From: Ischnura elegans
Lineage: Eukaryota; Arthropoda; Insecta; Odonata; Coenagrionidae
DNA length: 64,000 nt
NCBI RefSeq assembly: GCF_921293095.1
Contig: NC_060257.1
Span: forward strand, 56,518,968-56,582,967
Direction: 5' to 3'
Each line of letters opens with the position of its first letter. Positions within the stretch are counted from its first letter, which is position 1. The notes beneath the pieces were generated by a model, which saw nothing but the letters and a program-made list of their open reading frames with translations, was not told the DNA's origin and made no database searches. Of this stretch, positions 24,201 through 33,001 are shown one piece after another. A program made the translations under genes and the position numbers.

Positions 24201-25659
24201 AGGGTGGTTTCCTATTATTTTTTTATTGCCTATTTCATATACATCGAGGATGGAATTTGCCTTGTAAATCACTTAATTTCAAGCCGGAGGTCCGTGATTC
24301 AATTCTGGTCCAGCAGAATTTTTTTCTCATGGCAATTAATGTAAATGCCTCCTCCTTTTGACCAATAGCAGAGTAATAGACTGAAGAAGACTAAATCGAA
24401 AGATTTTTACTCATGGAGTACGTACTTCACGCACGTTATTGAATCCTCATTGCACATAAGGTGAACAAGTGTTTTTTTATGAGTAAGAATAGCAAAAAGA
24501 AGGTAATTTATAAAAATCTTCAAGGAATCAAATGTTAAATCAGTGAAAGAATGATACTGATGGTGAATTTCCATGATTCTGTGAGTATAAATTTTCTCAG
24601 TCAGTGTTAGCCTTATGAGCAATGAGTGTGTCCTATGTGTGTTCAAGGAATATTACCTTAAAAGAATTCATATGTAAGTGACGCACATGCAGCCCTATGC
24701 AATTTGTGGCAATGGGGTGGTTTCCTATTATTACTCCTGGAGTACGTATTTCGCGCTTTTAGATTGTTTAAATGACGATATCTATTTTTTGCGATTAAAT
24801 GAAAAGTGAAAATTTTCAAGCATGCGAAAACGCGTTGGATATGTATGAATGCTGGGAATAGCCCGTGTGATGTCATTTTGGTTCTGGCTGCTGCCGTGTG
24901 AGGCCACATTGGTGCGAGGCTATGGGTGCCGCTACGATGCAGACTGCTAGCAGGTAGCGCTTGGCTTAAATAAGATTATTAATACCTTATCAAATGAAGG
25001 AAACTTTTCTACCATAGGCAATTTAAATAGGTGATTATTAAGAAATGTTTCCCTGAGCTCTGTGCCTCATGCATGCATTGGTAAGCTCAGATGATGTAAA
25101 ACTCCTGACTACTTGAATAGCATTTAGGCCCCTGTGACGTCACGTGGAGCGGCAATGCATGGGTGCCAATCTGGCCTTTTCCAAATAAGGTTGAAATTGA
25201 CCATTAACATTTGTCTAAGTCGGGATTTCTAAAACCAAGTAATTTGTATACATATTATGAATACACTAATGGTGGGTAACGAATCGCAATCAATGCCTTT
25301 CGTTCTCTTTGATGAAGGAAACTACCCTATTGGCTCAGGTGTGAAAAATGGCCTATTTATTAAAGATTAGATTGTTTCAGTGGTCAACTTTTGAATAGAT
25401 GAAATTATTATTTTTCAGCCTAGGTGAGCTTGTGAAAGATGGAACCAATGGTATGACATTCACAACTTCAGAGGAATTATCACAACACATAATCAACTGG
25501 TTTAAGGGTTTTCCATGGGAGGAAGACGCCAGCAGTGGAATAAAGGGGAAAGAGAAGAATCAGTTGAGATATGAAGCCTTCAGAAAAAACCTTGAAGAGT
25601 TTGGTAAGATGCGATGGCATGAAAATTGGAAACAAAACGCTCTTCCACTGTTTCTTTAA
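12252..25659 (+). CDS. ALG1: Chitobiosyldiphosphodolichol beta-mannosyltransferase (ALG1)
   Basis: Seven exons: 12252-12456, 12692-12937, 16892-17030, 17958-18370, 19754-19930, 21974-22088 and 25419-25659, giving 511 aa. ALG1 adds the first mannose from GDP-mannose to dolichol-PP-GlcNAc2 on the cytosolic face of the ER, an essential step of N-glycan assembly. Visible signatures: [13 protein letters not shown] at 12-24, LQNPPG at 109-114, VDWHNYG at 136-142, then [20 protein letters not shown] and the GT-B C-terminal block [16 protein letters not shown] at 405-420. Human ALG1 is 464 aa. The extra length is mainly a Pro/Ser/Ala-rich insertion in exon 4 (about residues 238-292). The predicted N terminus is short and lacks the membrane-spanning segment of the human enzyme, and an upstream in-frame stop supports this start; a hydrophobic stretch at 85-96 may contact the membrane. 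The introns hold many transposons. Confidence 0.95.
13545..13765 (+). repeat. tRNA-derived SINE copy
   Basis: An A-box-like TGGTGTGATGGCTAGAGCA is followed by a B-box-like CTTCGAATCTAAG, as in other tRNA-derived SINEs of this window (compare 27485). The body continues for about 150 bases without a gene. It lies in ALG1 intron 2; the 3' border is approximate. Confidence 0.55.
13799..13860 (-). mobile_element. Fragment of the hAT MITE family seen at 33527
   Basis: The 62 bases beginning CAAGGGTGCCGACTT match the reverse complement of the right end of the element at 33527-33879, including the G run and the GGTCTTGCCCC block. Only one end is present. Confidence 0.7.
14110..14409 (+). repeat. SINE copy related to that at 27485
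   Basis: The 3' two thirds align with the SINE at 27485-27790: shared GGTGGCAGAGA, TTGGTGCCTTT, CAGGCTAATG and GACCTTAGCTGT blocks (each with minor differences) in the same order. The 1.8-kb TA-flanked element is inserted immediately after its 3' end. Confidence 0.6.
14416..16235. mobile_element. 1.8-kb TA-flanked DNA transposon, non-autonomous
   Basis: Flanked by TA at 14414-14415 and 16236-16237. The terminal inverted repeats begin CCGTATAAGC and continue, after a two-base difference, with GTGTAAGAGGCGCACC on both arms (over 25 bp). TA target and end sequence fit a Tc1/mariner-like element. No transposase frame is present. The interior holds a nested PIF/Harbinger MITE (14844-15140) and a block of about 250 bp (14560-14825) also found inside the hAT element at 45698-46158. 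It lies in ALG1 intron 2. Confidence 0.85.
14844..15140. mobile_element. 297-bp PIF/Harbinger-type MITE, nested
   Basis: Bounded by TAA on both sides (14841-14843 and 15141-15143). The long inverted repeats start GGCCCCTTGCACACRCACCG and run for more than 50 bases (GACGGCCGGTAAAATAT on the left, its complement on the right). A three-base TWA target site is characteristic of PIF/Harbinger. GC-rich relative to its surroundings and strongly self-complementary. Confidence 0.9.
16373..16730 (+). mobile_element. Tigger-like element fragment, copy 1
   Basis: Begins after a TA with CAGCAGACTCTTGATTATCC, a typical Tigger left end, and aligns over about 350 bases with 18390-18745, including CTAGCTGCATTCACGGGAGC and GATACACGTCCCG blocks. 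No matching right terminal repeat was found, so it is 3'-truncated. Non-coding remnant in ALG1 intron 2. Confidence 0.7.
17341..17859. mobile_element. 519-bp MITE with long terminal inverted repeats
   Basis: The two ends, reading ACAGGGTGGTTAGG on the left and ACAGGCTGGTTGG on the reversed right, are inverted over roughly 190 bases, including GAAGTTAGCCAATC and GGGCAAATACAAA on both arms. The right flank is TA, the left is mutated. The ends resemble Tc1/mariner elements. Non-coding, in ALG1 intron 3. Confidence 0.75.
18390..18745 (+). mobile_element. Tigger-like element fragment, copy 2
   Basis: Second copy of the element at 16373-16730, with 80-85% similarity by eye. Its left end lies only 20 bases after the exon 4 splice donor of ALG1. 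The right end is missing or too diverged to place. Confidence 0.7.
18746..19753. other. ALG1 intron 4 remainder, nothing recognised
   Basis: AT-rich from 18890 to 19310, then mixed composition up to exon 5. I see no coding similarity, no terminal repeats and no tRNA-like boxes. Confidence 0.45.
20284..20403. repeat. 120-bp hairpin with hammerhead-like inner motif
   Basis: Outer arms of about 30 bases pair: CTTCTTGGATTTTC near 20288 with GAAAATCCAAGAAG near 20382, and GAGTTGC at 20310-20316 with GCAACTC at 20367-20373. The enclosed segment has TCAGGACATG and, further on, ATTGAAACATT, an order that resembles a degenerate hammerhead (CUGANGA, stem, GAAA). The core departs from the consensus, so activity is unlikely. 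It lies in ALG1 intron 5. Confidence 0.6.
20445..21067. mobile_element. 623-bp PIF/Harbinger-type MITE
   Basis: The ends are inverted repeats GGCCCATTTCACATG on both arms, continuing weakly further in. Flanks read TGA on the left and TAA on the right, consistent with an old three-base TWA target duplication in which one copy has mutated. No transposase domain is evident; the open frames inside are short. It lies in ALG1 intron 5. Confidence 0.75.
21676..21835 (+). repeat. SINE-like interspersed repeat S2, copy 1
   Basis: About 160 bases matching the insertion at 24232-24392: shared GTGGATGGAATTTGCC, CCGTGATTCAATTCTGGTCC and CTCATGGCA blocks. GATTCAATTC resembles a B box, so a tRNA-derived SINE is possible, but no good A box is seen. 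Confidence 0.55.
22620..22840 (+). mobile_element. LINE reverse-transcriptase C-terminal fragment
   Basis: The plus strand reads [20 protein letters not shown], then [20 protein letters not shown], a stop, then [20 protein letters not shown]. This is the conserved region after the reverse-transcriptase domain in many animal LINEs (compare the common SVALYGSETWTLRK form). It is a short dead fragment; the M1 MITE follows directly. Confidence 0.8.
22850..23419 (+). mobile_element. MITE family M1, copy C (5'-truncated)
   Basis: Begins within the family at GATATCTATTTTTTGCGATT and ends GGAAACTACCCTATT. The interior matches copies A, B, D and E in order, including the CTAGCAGGTAGC motif and GTGGAGTGGCATCGCATGGG. 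Non-coding. Confidence 0.85.
24198..24432 (+). mobile_element. MITE family M1, copy D1 (5' end only, split by S2)
   Basis: Starts AATAGGGTGGTTTCC and follows the M1 consensus to TTATTGCCT, is interrupted by the S2 repeat, resumes with AAATCGAAAGATT, and is lost after GTACGTACTTCACGC. This places the S2 insertion after the M1 insertion. Confidence 0.75.
24232..24392 (+). repeat. SINE-like repeat S2, copy 2, nested in M1 copy D1
   Basis: About 160 bases with no counterpart in the other M1 copies, matching 21676-21835. The M1 sequence on either side defines its borders to within a few bases. No clear target duplication is seen. Confidence 0.65.
24711..25331 (+). mobile_element. MITE family M1, copy D2 (near complete)
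   Basis: Starts AATGGGGTGGTTTCC and ends GGAAACTACCCTATT. Relative to copies A and E it lacks about 30 bases near the left end. It ends 87 bases before ALG1 exon 7. Confidence 0.85.
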
Positions 25660-27484
25660 GTTTAAAATTTATGCTTTGTTATGAAGGAAGTAATCCTGTG
25701 AAACATGTTATTGTGAATAGGATTAGGGTATGATGCATTAAAAATCGGGAATTTTATGTTAATTTTTAAAAGGATATTCACTTTTGGATTTAACCTTATG
25801 CAATACACTACATATTTTTTAAAAGTTATTCTTTGGATCCAAGTGTTAGTCGGGAGTAAAATATAATTTGCTAATAATTTTTTGGTAAAATATCGGAACT
25901 TACAACTTTTTAATTGAGTAAAAAGTGTATTAATTAGTTTTCAATATGCTATCATCAATCCTAATGAGAAAGATTTTAATTTTTATTGATTTTATTAAAT
26001 GCAAAACTGTTAACTGCGGAAATCTTTGGTGGGCAAGCACTAATTTTTGGGTGCTGTTAGTAACGTTACTAGTCATATAGTTTTGCCCTTGTATAACTCA
26101 AGGAATTGTTCAGTGGCTTTTGCTGAGTGTTATTGATTTGCAGGATTGATTTAATAAATATTTGGCCAGATCATCTATTAAGTCATGACAGTGTGTTCTA
26201 GTCAAAATTAAAGACCTTTTCCCCTTGTGTTTAAACATGACACTTATTATTTGTCAGTACCTACATATGTATTTCCTACTGAAGTCATTTTTTTTCGAGT
26301 CAATTGGTGGTGTGTCATTGGTCCGAATGATGAATTTGATTGAATTTTTTTTTTAATTGGTTGGGGATGGCCTCTCCCATGCCTGTCAGATATTGGAAAT
26401 TCAATGCTGTTTCACGATAATTGTTTAATAGCAATGATTAGCAATTAAAATAACTAGTATCAGGTTTATAACAATCATAATATTGGGCTCACTAAAAATA
26501 TTATGGTACGAGACACAAAGCCAGGGAAGTCTTAGAGGGCTTCAGCCCCCTCCCAAAATTTTTTACATTCATGGCAACTGCCGGTGGCCAACTCAACTAC
26601 GGATGTATTCAAATTTCATGTTATTTTCTTTTATTACCTGGGCCTGCCTACTGTTAGTTTTTGTTGCCCATTGATTTTCCTTCCATCCTGTCCATATTGA
26701 GGCAGCAGCTTGTGTCATTTTAAAATGTGTTTGAAATTTTAATTTTTTTATCGAAGCTACAAATTTGCCACCTATAAAAATGTAACTTAAGTATACCAAA
26801 CAATGTCAGTTCCTCCTTATTAAATATGCTTTGTTCATTATGATATTATGTATGGTTTGTGTTCAATAGCTAGGATTTAATTGAATCGGGCTTAAAAAAA
26901 TCCATTTTTGTATATTACCTATTATTTTTGTAATTGAATTTCACTCTGGAATATCCAAATGCCTATTAAGCCAATGTTAATTAAAATCTCGTAACTGGTT
27001 CTTCATATGCTAAAGTCCACTGTAAAACCAGTTTTGGGGATTTTATTTCCTGTATTTAATTGGTATTTGGACAATAGTTTTATAAATTCTCTAGAAGTAA
27101 ATTAGCAGCTCACCGTAATTCAACTGTTTTCAGGGTAGTTGTTCTACATTTGGGGCCAATGTTACATAAAAATTATCACTATGAGTTGAACAACCTGAGG
27201 GTTGATTTTTCTTGGTCGTTGTAGACCTCATACAGGCCTTTAGCATGTTATATAAGTTGGAGGACGGATCCTTTCTGTGACCCGCATGTGATTGACCACA
27301 ATTTTTGGTCAATCGTAATTGTCTGTTTTAAATGGAGTTGTCGAGAGGATTCAGTCAGAAGTGATCCCTGGACCGTTTGTTCTGTATTATCGGTTTCTAC
27401 CCAATTGTTCAACATATTGCGCTATGAAAAATTTTCCCTCAAGCTGCTATCAATATATCTGGTTTGTGTGTTAGAATGGCTCAA
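25660..27484. other. Sequence after ALG1, nothing recognised
   Basis: Follows the ALG1 stop codon and presumably contains its 3' untranslated region. AT-rich, with no coding similarity. A short patch near 26520-26570 resembles ends of common hAT-type repeats but cannot be bounded. Confidence 0.4.
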
Positions 27485-27790
27485 GATCAGAGTGGTGTAA
27501 TGGCCAGTGTTGCCTTCACAACCTGTAGGTCTGGGTTCAAATCTCAGAGGTGGCAGAGATTTTTCTGAGTGCTGTGTGGACTGCAACTCCATTGCAACAC
27601 TCAGTCCGTCGAATGGGACCTTAAATAGGAAATGAAATGGGCTTTTTTTTCTTTTGGTGCCTTTTGTTCAGAGCCGGCTAATGCCAACACCAGGTTTCTA
27701 TCCAACCGACTTCCCTACCCTACCCTCGAGGTGTCAATGACTTAAGCTGTTGGTTGCCTCCACAAAATACCATACTGTGCCAGGGTTCCT
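27485..27790 (+). repeat. tRNA-derived SINE, best preserved copy
   Basis: A box TGGTGTAATGGCCAGTG at about 27493-27509 and B box GGGTTCAAATCTC at 27533-27545, a spacing typical of a tRNA-like RNA polymerase III promoter. The body continues with blocks shared with 14110-14409. It lies between the convergent ALG1 and SNU13 genes. Confidence 0.7.
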
Positions 27791-28963
27791 CATGGAGGCC
27801 CCCCAACTATGCAATCTCCCATCTTATTCCAATAAGTTAGCAAGAACTCACCTAGTAATAAAGTATTCAGGTTTACCTATACATTCAGTTATTTCTGCAG
27901 TGGATTGAGTGCAGAATGTCTTCTCTGGTCTTCCTTCATATGAACCAAAAATCCGTAATATTTTTTTAAGTCAAGCATCGAGTAAGAAACTATTGATTAA
28001 AAAATAGAACAGTTCATAAAAACGAAGCCAAAATCAGAATAAAGGAAACCGACCCATCCGTAATTTGAGGTAACTTTTTGTTGAACACGTATACATCAGT
28101 TGATTTCTTAAGAACCATATTGTTGTGGGTTTTTTGCTGTTTTTTTTCTAGTTTCATTCCTCTCGTATATACATATACTGTTGCCTGTCCTTAATGTGCT
28201 CCCTTAATACTCCAGAAGTGTCTTAAATTTCAGTCATATTTTATATATTCTCTGTGTTATCTTTTGTAGAGAATGGCTTGTAAAATTTAATGTGAAACAT
28301 ATTGCCTGGTGGTCTCTTGACTCTTAATTAAGTGCATTTATGAAGTCTAGATTCCTGTGAATGTTTTGCATAGTTGTTCGACCCTTGTTGATGGTATATT
28401 TCCAGTTTAAAGATGTTGACTCTCAATTCCAAGCTCTGTGAGGTAGAGAATGATAGGAAATGATATTTTAATTGGGAAACAGTCAGTGAAAAATAGGCCT
28501 CTGTGCAAAAACTTGCCTATGATTACCATCTTCATGTGTTGGTGGACTTATTAGTTTAGGAACATGTGAAAAGTTAGCTCGTGGCTAAGAGAGTGTTGAT
28601 TTGTGTGCTACATGCAACTGATCTAATGGTGTGAAAGATCTGCAATGATTGTTTTGAGATGGAATTATGAAAGACATTCCAAAAAATTGCTACTGTATAG
28701 TTCTAATAACATTCCTTATCTACTACTGTCCTGTTGTTGGTGGGATTTTACTGTAAAAACTAAACATCAACCTTATTTTTGTACCATTGATGAAATAAAT
28801 TGATAAAAGAAATAAGTGATGGTTCCATTAGGCTTATCGATTCAAACCCCCTTTTAGCTCCATGCTTCAGCTATTGATAAGTTCATTGGTGTATGCTGTC
28901 AATTTTCAGGGATATTTGGGAGTGAGTGTTTAATGCTTTGTTAAAACTTTCACGGGTACTCTT
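27791..28963. other. Intergenic sequence, nothing recognised
   Basis: AT-rich DNA between the convergent ALG1 and SNU13 genes, with no repeat borders or coding similarity that I can support. Confidence 0.4.
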
Positions 28964-29141
28964 CATGTTGAATAAAAACTTTTGGGCTATGTCGCCACAT
29001 CGATTCTTGGGTGGCCCCAACGTTTCCTGACCGATTCTGGTCGCTTTCTCAAGGGATGAGGAGGCGACCAGCATTAGTCAGGAAACGGGGCCACCCAAGA
29101 ATTGACACTGAGACATAGCCCAAAAGTTTTTATGCAACATG
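28964..29141. repeat. 178-bp palindromic element
   Basis: Arms of about 80 bases are inverted: CATGTTG with AAAAACTTTTGGGCTATGTC on the left and its complement on the right. The inner part, read on the minus strand, has CTTGAGAAAGCGACC, then GGTCAGGAAACGTTGG, a stem plus GAAAC order that resembles the motif of the palindrome at 39931, though the CUGANGA part is not conserved. Non-coding. Confidence 0.75.
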
Positions 29142-29344
29142 AGTGTTTAATGTTTCCTTGTTCTCTTGAATGATAATTTAAGCTGTCATTTGTCCTATCA
29201 CATTGATCGATAGTGTCACTGGATTCACCAGGGACCATGAGTTGGCAGTGTGTCTGCAACAAAAATTTGCAGGGGTTTTGTGTTCAGGAATAGAAAATCT
29301 GATGGTCACTAATTGTGAAAAAATGGTAGTGCCTATCATTTATT

Positions 29345-29870
29345 ACATTGCTGTTTGGCTTGGGTTCACATCCAGGTTTGGGCTCTCCATTGTTGCAGAC
29401 TTCAAGATAGTTGAGCCGTCCATCATCCTCAGGTCTGGATGTTGTGTCATGAAATTGTCCAGTATTTATTTGGCAGATGCTGTCTCAGGTGACATTATTG
29501 GTCCATCCATTCCCACCTTTTTTTCTTGAATCACTGAGGGAAATTCCAGAATAGATCTCAATTGCCTCTTGTCAACCTTTCCCAAAATGTTTTCTCATGA
29601 CTCAGGCTCCCAGCCCCATCCCAAGCAATGATGTGTTCGGCGACAGCTGATTTTTCTGGTTGACATAGCCTAAAATTGTCTCCTGTGTTCTTTGATCCTC
29701 ATCACTATTGTTCTCCCTACCCACACATCACCTGAGCCAGCAACTGCCTGTACAAATGCAAAATGATTCCATGACCCGAAGTCCAGCCCTGAGGACAATG
29801 GATAATTCAGTATTTGAAACATCGGCAACAATGTTGAGCCTGACCCAGCTGCAAACCTGGCAATAATATA
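29345..29870 (-). mobile_element. Probable Penelope-like element remnant with inverted ends
   Basis: The minus strand encodes pieces such as GDVWVGRTIVMRIKEHRRQ, which look like the GIY-YIG endonuclease region of Penelope-like elements, followed by REAIEI-like residues in another frame. Inverted copies of an 80-base motif close both ends (29438-29382 on the minus strand, 29783-29862 on the plus). The copy is old and broken in several places. Family assignment is by eye. Confidence 0.45.
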
Positions 29871-31428
29871 TCAACATCATGTGATGGGAAAACTTCAGAT
29901 TTGTTCTTCACTATCCAATGATAATGGCTATCTCTAAAAATTCATGTAAAAGCCAGTGGTTTCTACAATCCTTAAATTCAAATGAGAGATATGATGGCAT
30001 GATTTAGACATGTTTTTCTTTTACAGAAAGCTATCTATAGGACATGCAGTTGCACAATCTAATGTGTGCACGAAGGTACTGTCAAAATTGCATCTTTTGA
30101 AGCAGTGAATAGCTAGAATACATGGACATGAGATGGCATAATGGCCAGTTCTAATTTCGTTTGTGCAATTGCATGCCATAATGAGAAATGTAAGCAGTTC
30201 TAACCTACGCAATGGTGGCCTTAAAAGACTGCTTCGTATCATGACCTATTGGGTTGAACTGACCTACTCTTTAGCAATTCCAGTTCGTTCCACTTGAAAC
30301 TTTATTTTGCGATGTGTCATTATATCATAAATGAATTCTGGCATAGTTGAAGTGAGGGGAGAAGTATTAATCATAAAAATACTGACATATTAATGTTTCA
30401 TTACTCACAAAAAAAACTTTTCACAGACAGTAGGATTATGGAGAAATCTATACATTTCTTGTAAGGTGAGCTCGTGATTTCTTATTGTAATTATCTGTTA
30501 GCCAAACAGTTGCCAGAGGCCATTTATTATTGGAATATTTTCTTCTCATTTATAAAATTTTCATTGAGCTCAGAAAATGTGAAAAACTGAAACCAATACC
30601 TTCATCATCAGTCAACAATCCTAAGATTTCTTTGAAGCAGCTCTCCATTCAATTCTCCCATCATCTATTCTTTTAATACAAGTATTTCTTCTCTTTCATG
30701 AACTTCTCTACCAATTCCTTCAGAACTACTGGTACATCCCACCGAAAAAATTATATATGCATTCAGTTCATCTCTCATCAAAATCCTTGGATATTATTTT
30801 TACCAAATTCGGATATTTCATCTCCAACCATTCAAAACTTCACAAAGGAATATTTCATAATGTATTCATTCAAGGAGAAGTTGAAGTGAGGAGAGGACCT
30901 ATGGTCACATTCAGATGAGTGAGATCTCAAGGTCTCCATGGGAATAGGCCGCTAACCCACCAGGTTGCATATTCAGAGCCTTCCCGAATGGAAAAAGTGG
31001 AAGGGGCATTATGTATGCACTTTTGAATAATCTAGCTACACCTGAGAAAATATTTGAACTCCCACCAATTAACACTTCCGCTAGTAGCAGCAGGAAAGTT
31101 CTGAGAGAACCAACAGTACTCGCACTGAGCTCCTACACAGCAGTATCATTTAGGAGAAAATTCCACAGCCGCTGAGTTAGCATTCCCTCCGCGTTGTAAC
31201 CACAACCGTTCTCATTGATGGCAGTTCTCTGCAATATCTTTCACAAACAATTGTTTTGATGGTAAAATAGAGGCTTGCTTGGCGCTTGTTTCATACTGCT
31301 TTCATGTTAAGTACAACTGAAAGTTGTGAATTGAGAAGATGAAAACAAAAAATTGAAAGCATGCTTAATATCATGCTACTTAAGTGTGTTCCAAGTGTAA
31401 TATATTATTCATAGAATAACAATAATTT
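29871..31428. other. Intergenic sequence, nothing recognised
   Basis: No gene, terminal repeat or RNA motif that I can support in this stretch before the SNU13 3' end. Confidence 0.4.
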
Positions 31429-31442
31429 ACCTGCTTAATAAC

Positions 31443-31448
31443 TTTATT
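31443..31448 (-). promoter_or_regulatory. Likely polyadenylation signal of SNU13
   Basis: The minus strand reads AATAAA 381 bases after the SNU13 stop codon. It is a canonical signal in the right orientation; the 3' end of the mRNA would lie near 31425. A nearer variant signal cannot be excluded. Confidence 0.5.
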
Positions 31449-31828
31449 GAGTAACATTCAATAGAAGTACAATTATTTAACCTTTAAATGCAATCATTAA
31501 GTTGAACAGGCTTTGAGATTACAAGACCACTAGAGAGATATTTTCATGGTAAATATAAAAAACAAAAAACACAGGAAAAGATAATCTATATACGATCCAG
31601 ATATATCCACACAAAAAACCATCTGTAGTTTCGTCACTCAAAATTAATAAATCTTCACATGCCCTTTGCAATGGCAGGGCGCCAAGTCAGTCGAATACTA
31701 TGACATCATAACACCCACACAAACGTAAATCAAAAGTTATTTCATTCTACAGGTATTCTCAAAACCAGTTTAACTAAATGAAATGGCTAACACGTGCAGG
31801 TAATAATAACTTCACAAGTTGATACAAC

Positions 31829-32490
31829 TTATATCAAAAGTCTTTCCATTTCTTGCTGAATCGCTTGAATCTGCGGTTTCAGCTGAGAACCTTCATTCAC
31901 TGTGACCGAGCAGGCGATCACTGGTCGAGAAACGCCACAGGCTCTACCAAGAGCTAAAATAAACAAAATTGATGGGTCAGCATTGAGAATAGCTACTAAC
32001 ATACGCTACATTAACCAGATATAGGCTGAATTCTTACCTTGCTTCGATCGGACAAACACGTATGGCACATTTTTGTCTTCACACAGCAATGGTAAATGCA
32101 AAAGAACTTCTAACGGGACGGCATCTGCTGCCATGACAATAAATTCCGACTGACCTCTATTCAGGGTTTTCGTGGCTGTAAGGCAAATAGACGAAATTAA
32201 GAGACGCACTCGTGTGATATTACGATCAACATCCCAGTAAGGCAACGCGGGGCCGGTGAATTATACAGACCGCAAGAAACACATACCTTCGTTTGCCCCT
32301 TTTCGCAGTTGTTTGTAATTCATTGCCTGCTGCACCAAATTCAAAATTTTAGACGTGAGAGCGGCATCAGCCAAGGGATAAGCTTTGGGATTGACTTCTT
32401 CCGTCTGAGGAGGGAAGGCGTGACTGAGTTAAGAGCGTGAAATAATAAATGAACCACATTGTAATAGTAATTTTAGTTGGTACTAACCAT
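31829..32490 (-). CDS. SNU13: SNU13 / NHP2-like protein 1 (15.5K)
   Basis: Four exons on the minus strand: 32490-32488, 32404-32287, 32175-32038 and 31953-31829, giving 127 aa (human 128). SNU13 is an L7Ae-family RNA-binding protein that recognises the kink-turn of U4 snRNA and of box C/D snoRNAs and nucleates assembly of both particles in the nucleus. Visible family sequence: [59 protein letters not shown] and [17 protein letters not shown]. The first coding exon holds only the ATG, which is followed at once by the splice donor. The stop follows ERLLI. The gene is head-to-head with DMC1 and very compact compared with its neighbours. Identification is secure because the protein is extremely conserved. 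Confidence 0.97.
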
Positions 32491-33001
32491 TTTGGCGATG
32501 ATTTAATTAATATTTCGAAGGATTGATGTTTTCGGGCCTCTCTGCGATTTAAATCGCTTCACGGAGGGAAAATTCTCACGTGTGCTCACAATGCGACATG
32601 CGCGTCTTCTACAACCGGAAGTTGATGTCGAGCCGGTAAAAACAGTTATATATATTTCCTATAAAATTGATAAAATTCTTTACATTTCTATATAAAAAAT
32701 GATAAAAAATCATTTAAGTTTTATTAATTTTAATAATTTGGTATATTATTGGTCTTACCTTTATTTATAAGTTGTAGTTATGAATTTGACAGTGCGCGCG
32801 AAGTATTCAGTTTCAAACGCTTTAAACACTGATAAACACGCCAATAAAGTTTTCTGCTCTTGGTTTCTCCGTGACTAAAAGTAAGTTATCCTATTTCCGA
32901 TACGTGAAATTTTTCATTTTTTATAATTCGATTGTTTTTAAGTAATTTCTGTAGCATAACATTTTAAGTACTGGTATTTTCTTTCTTTAGATTGAACCAT
33001 C
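32491..33001. promoter_or_regulatory. Head-to-head interval of SNU13 and DMC1 with DMC1 5' UTR intron
   Basis: The 511 bases between the two start codons must carry both promoters. On the DMC1 side there is a likely non-coding exon ending at 32880, with a GTAAGT donor at 32881 and a pyrimidine-rich CTTTCTTTAG acceptor ending at 32990, 11 bases before the ATG. A housekeeping gene and a meiosis gene therefore share a promoter region. Confidence 0.6.
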
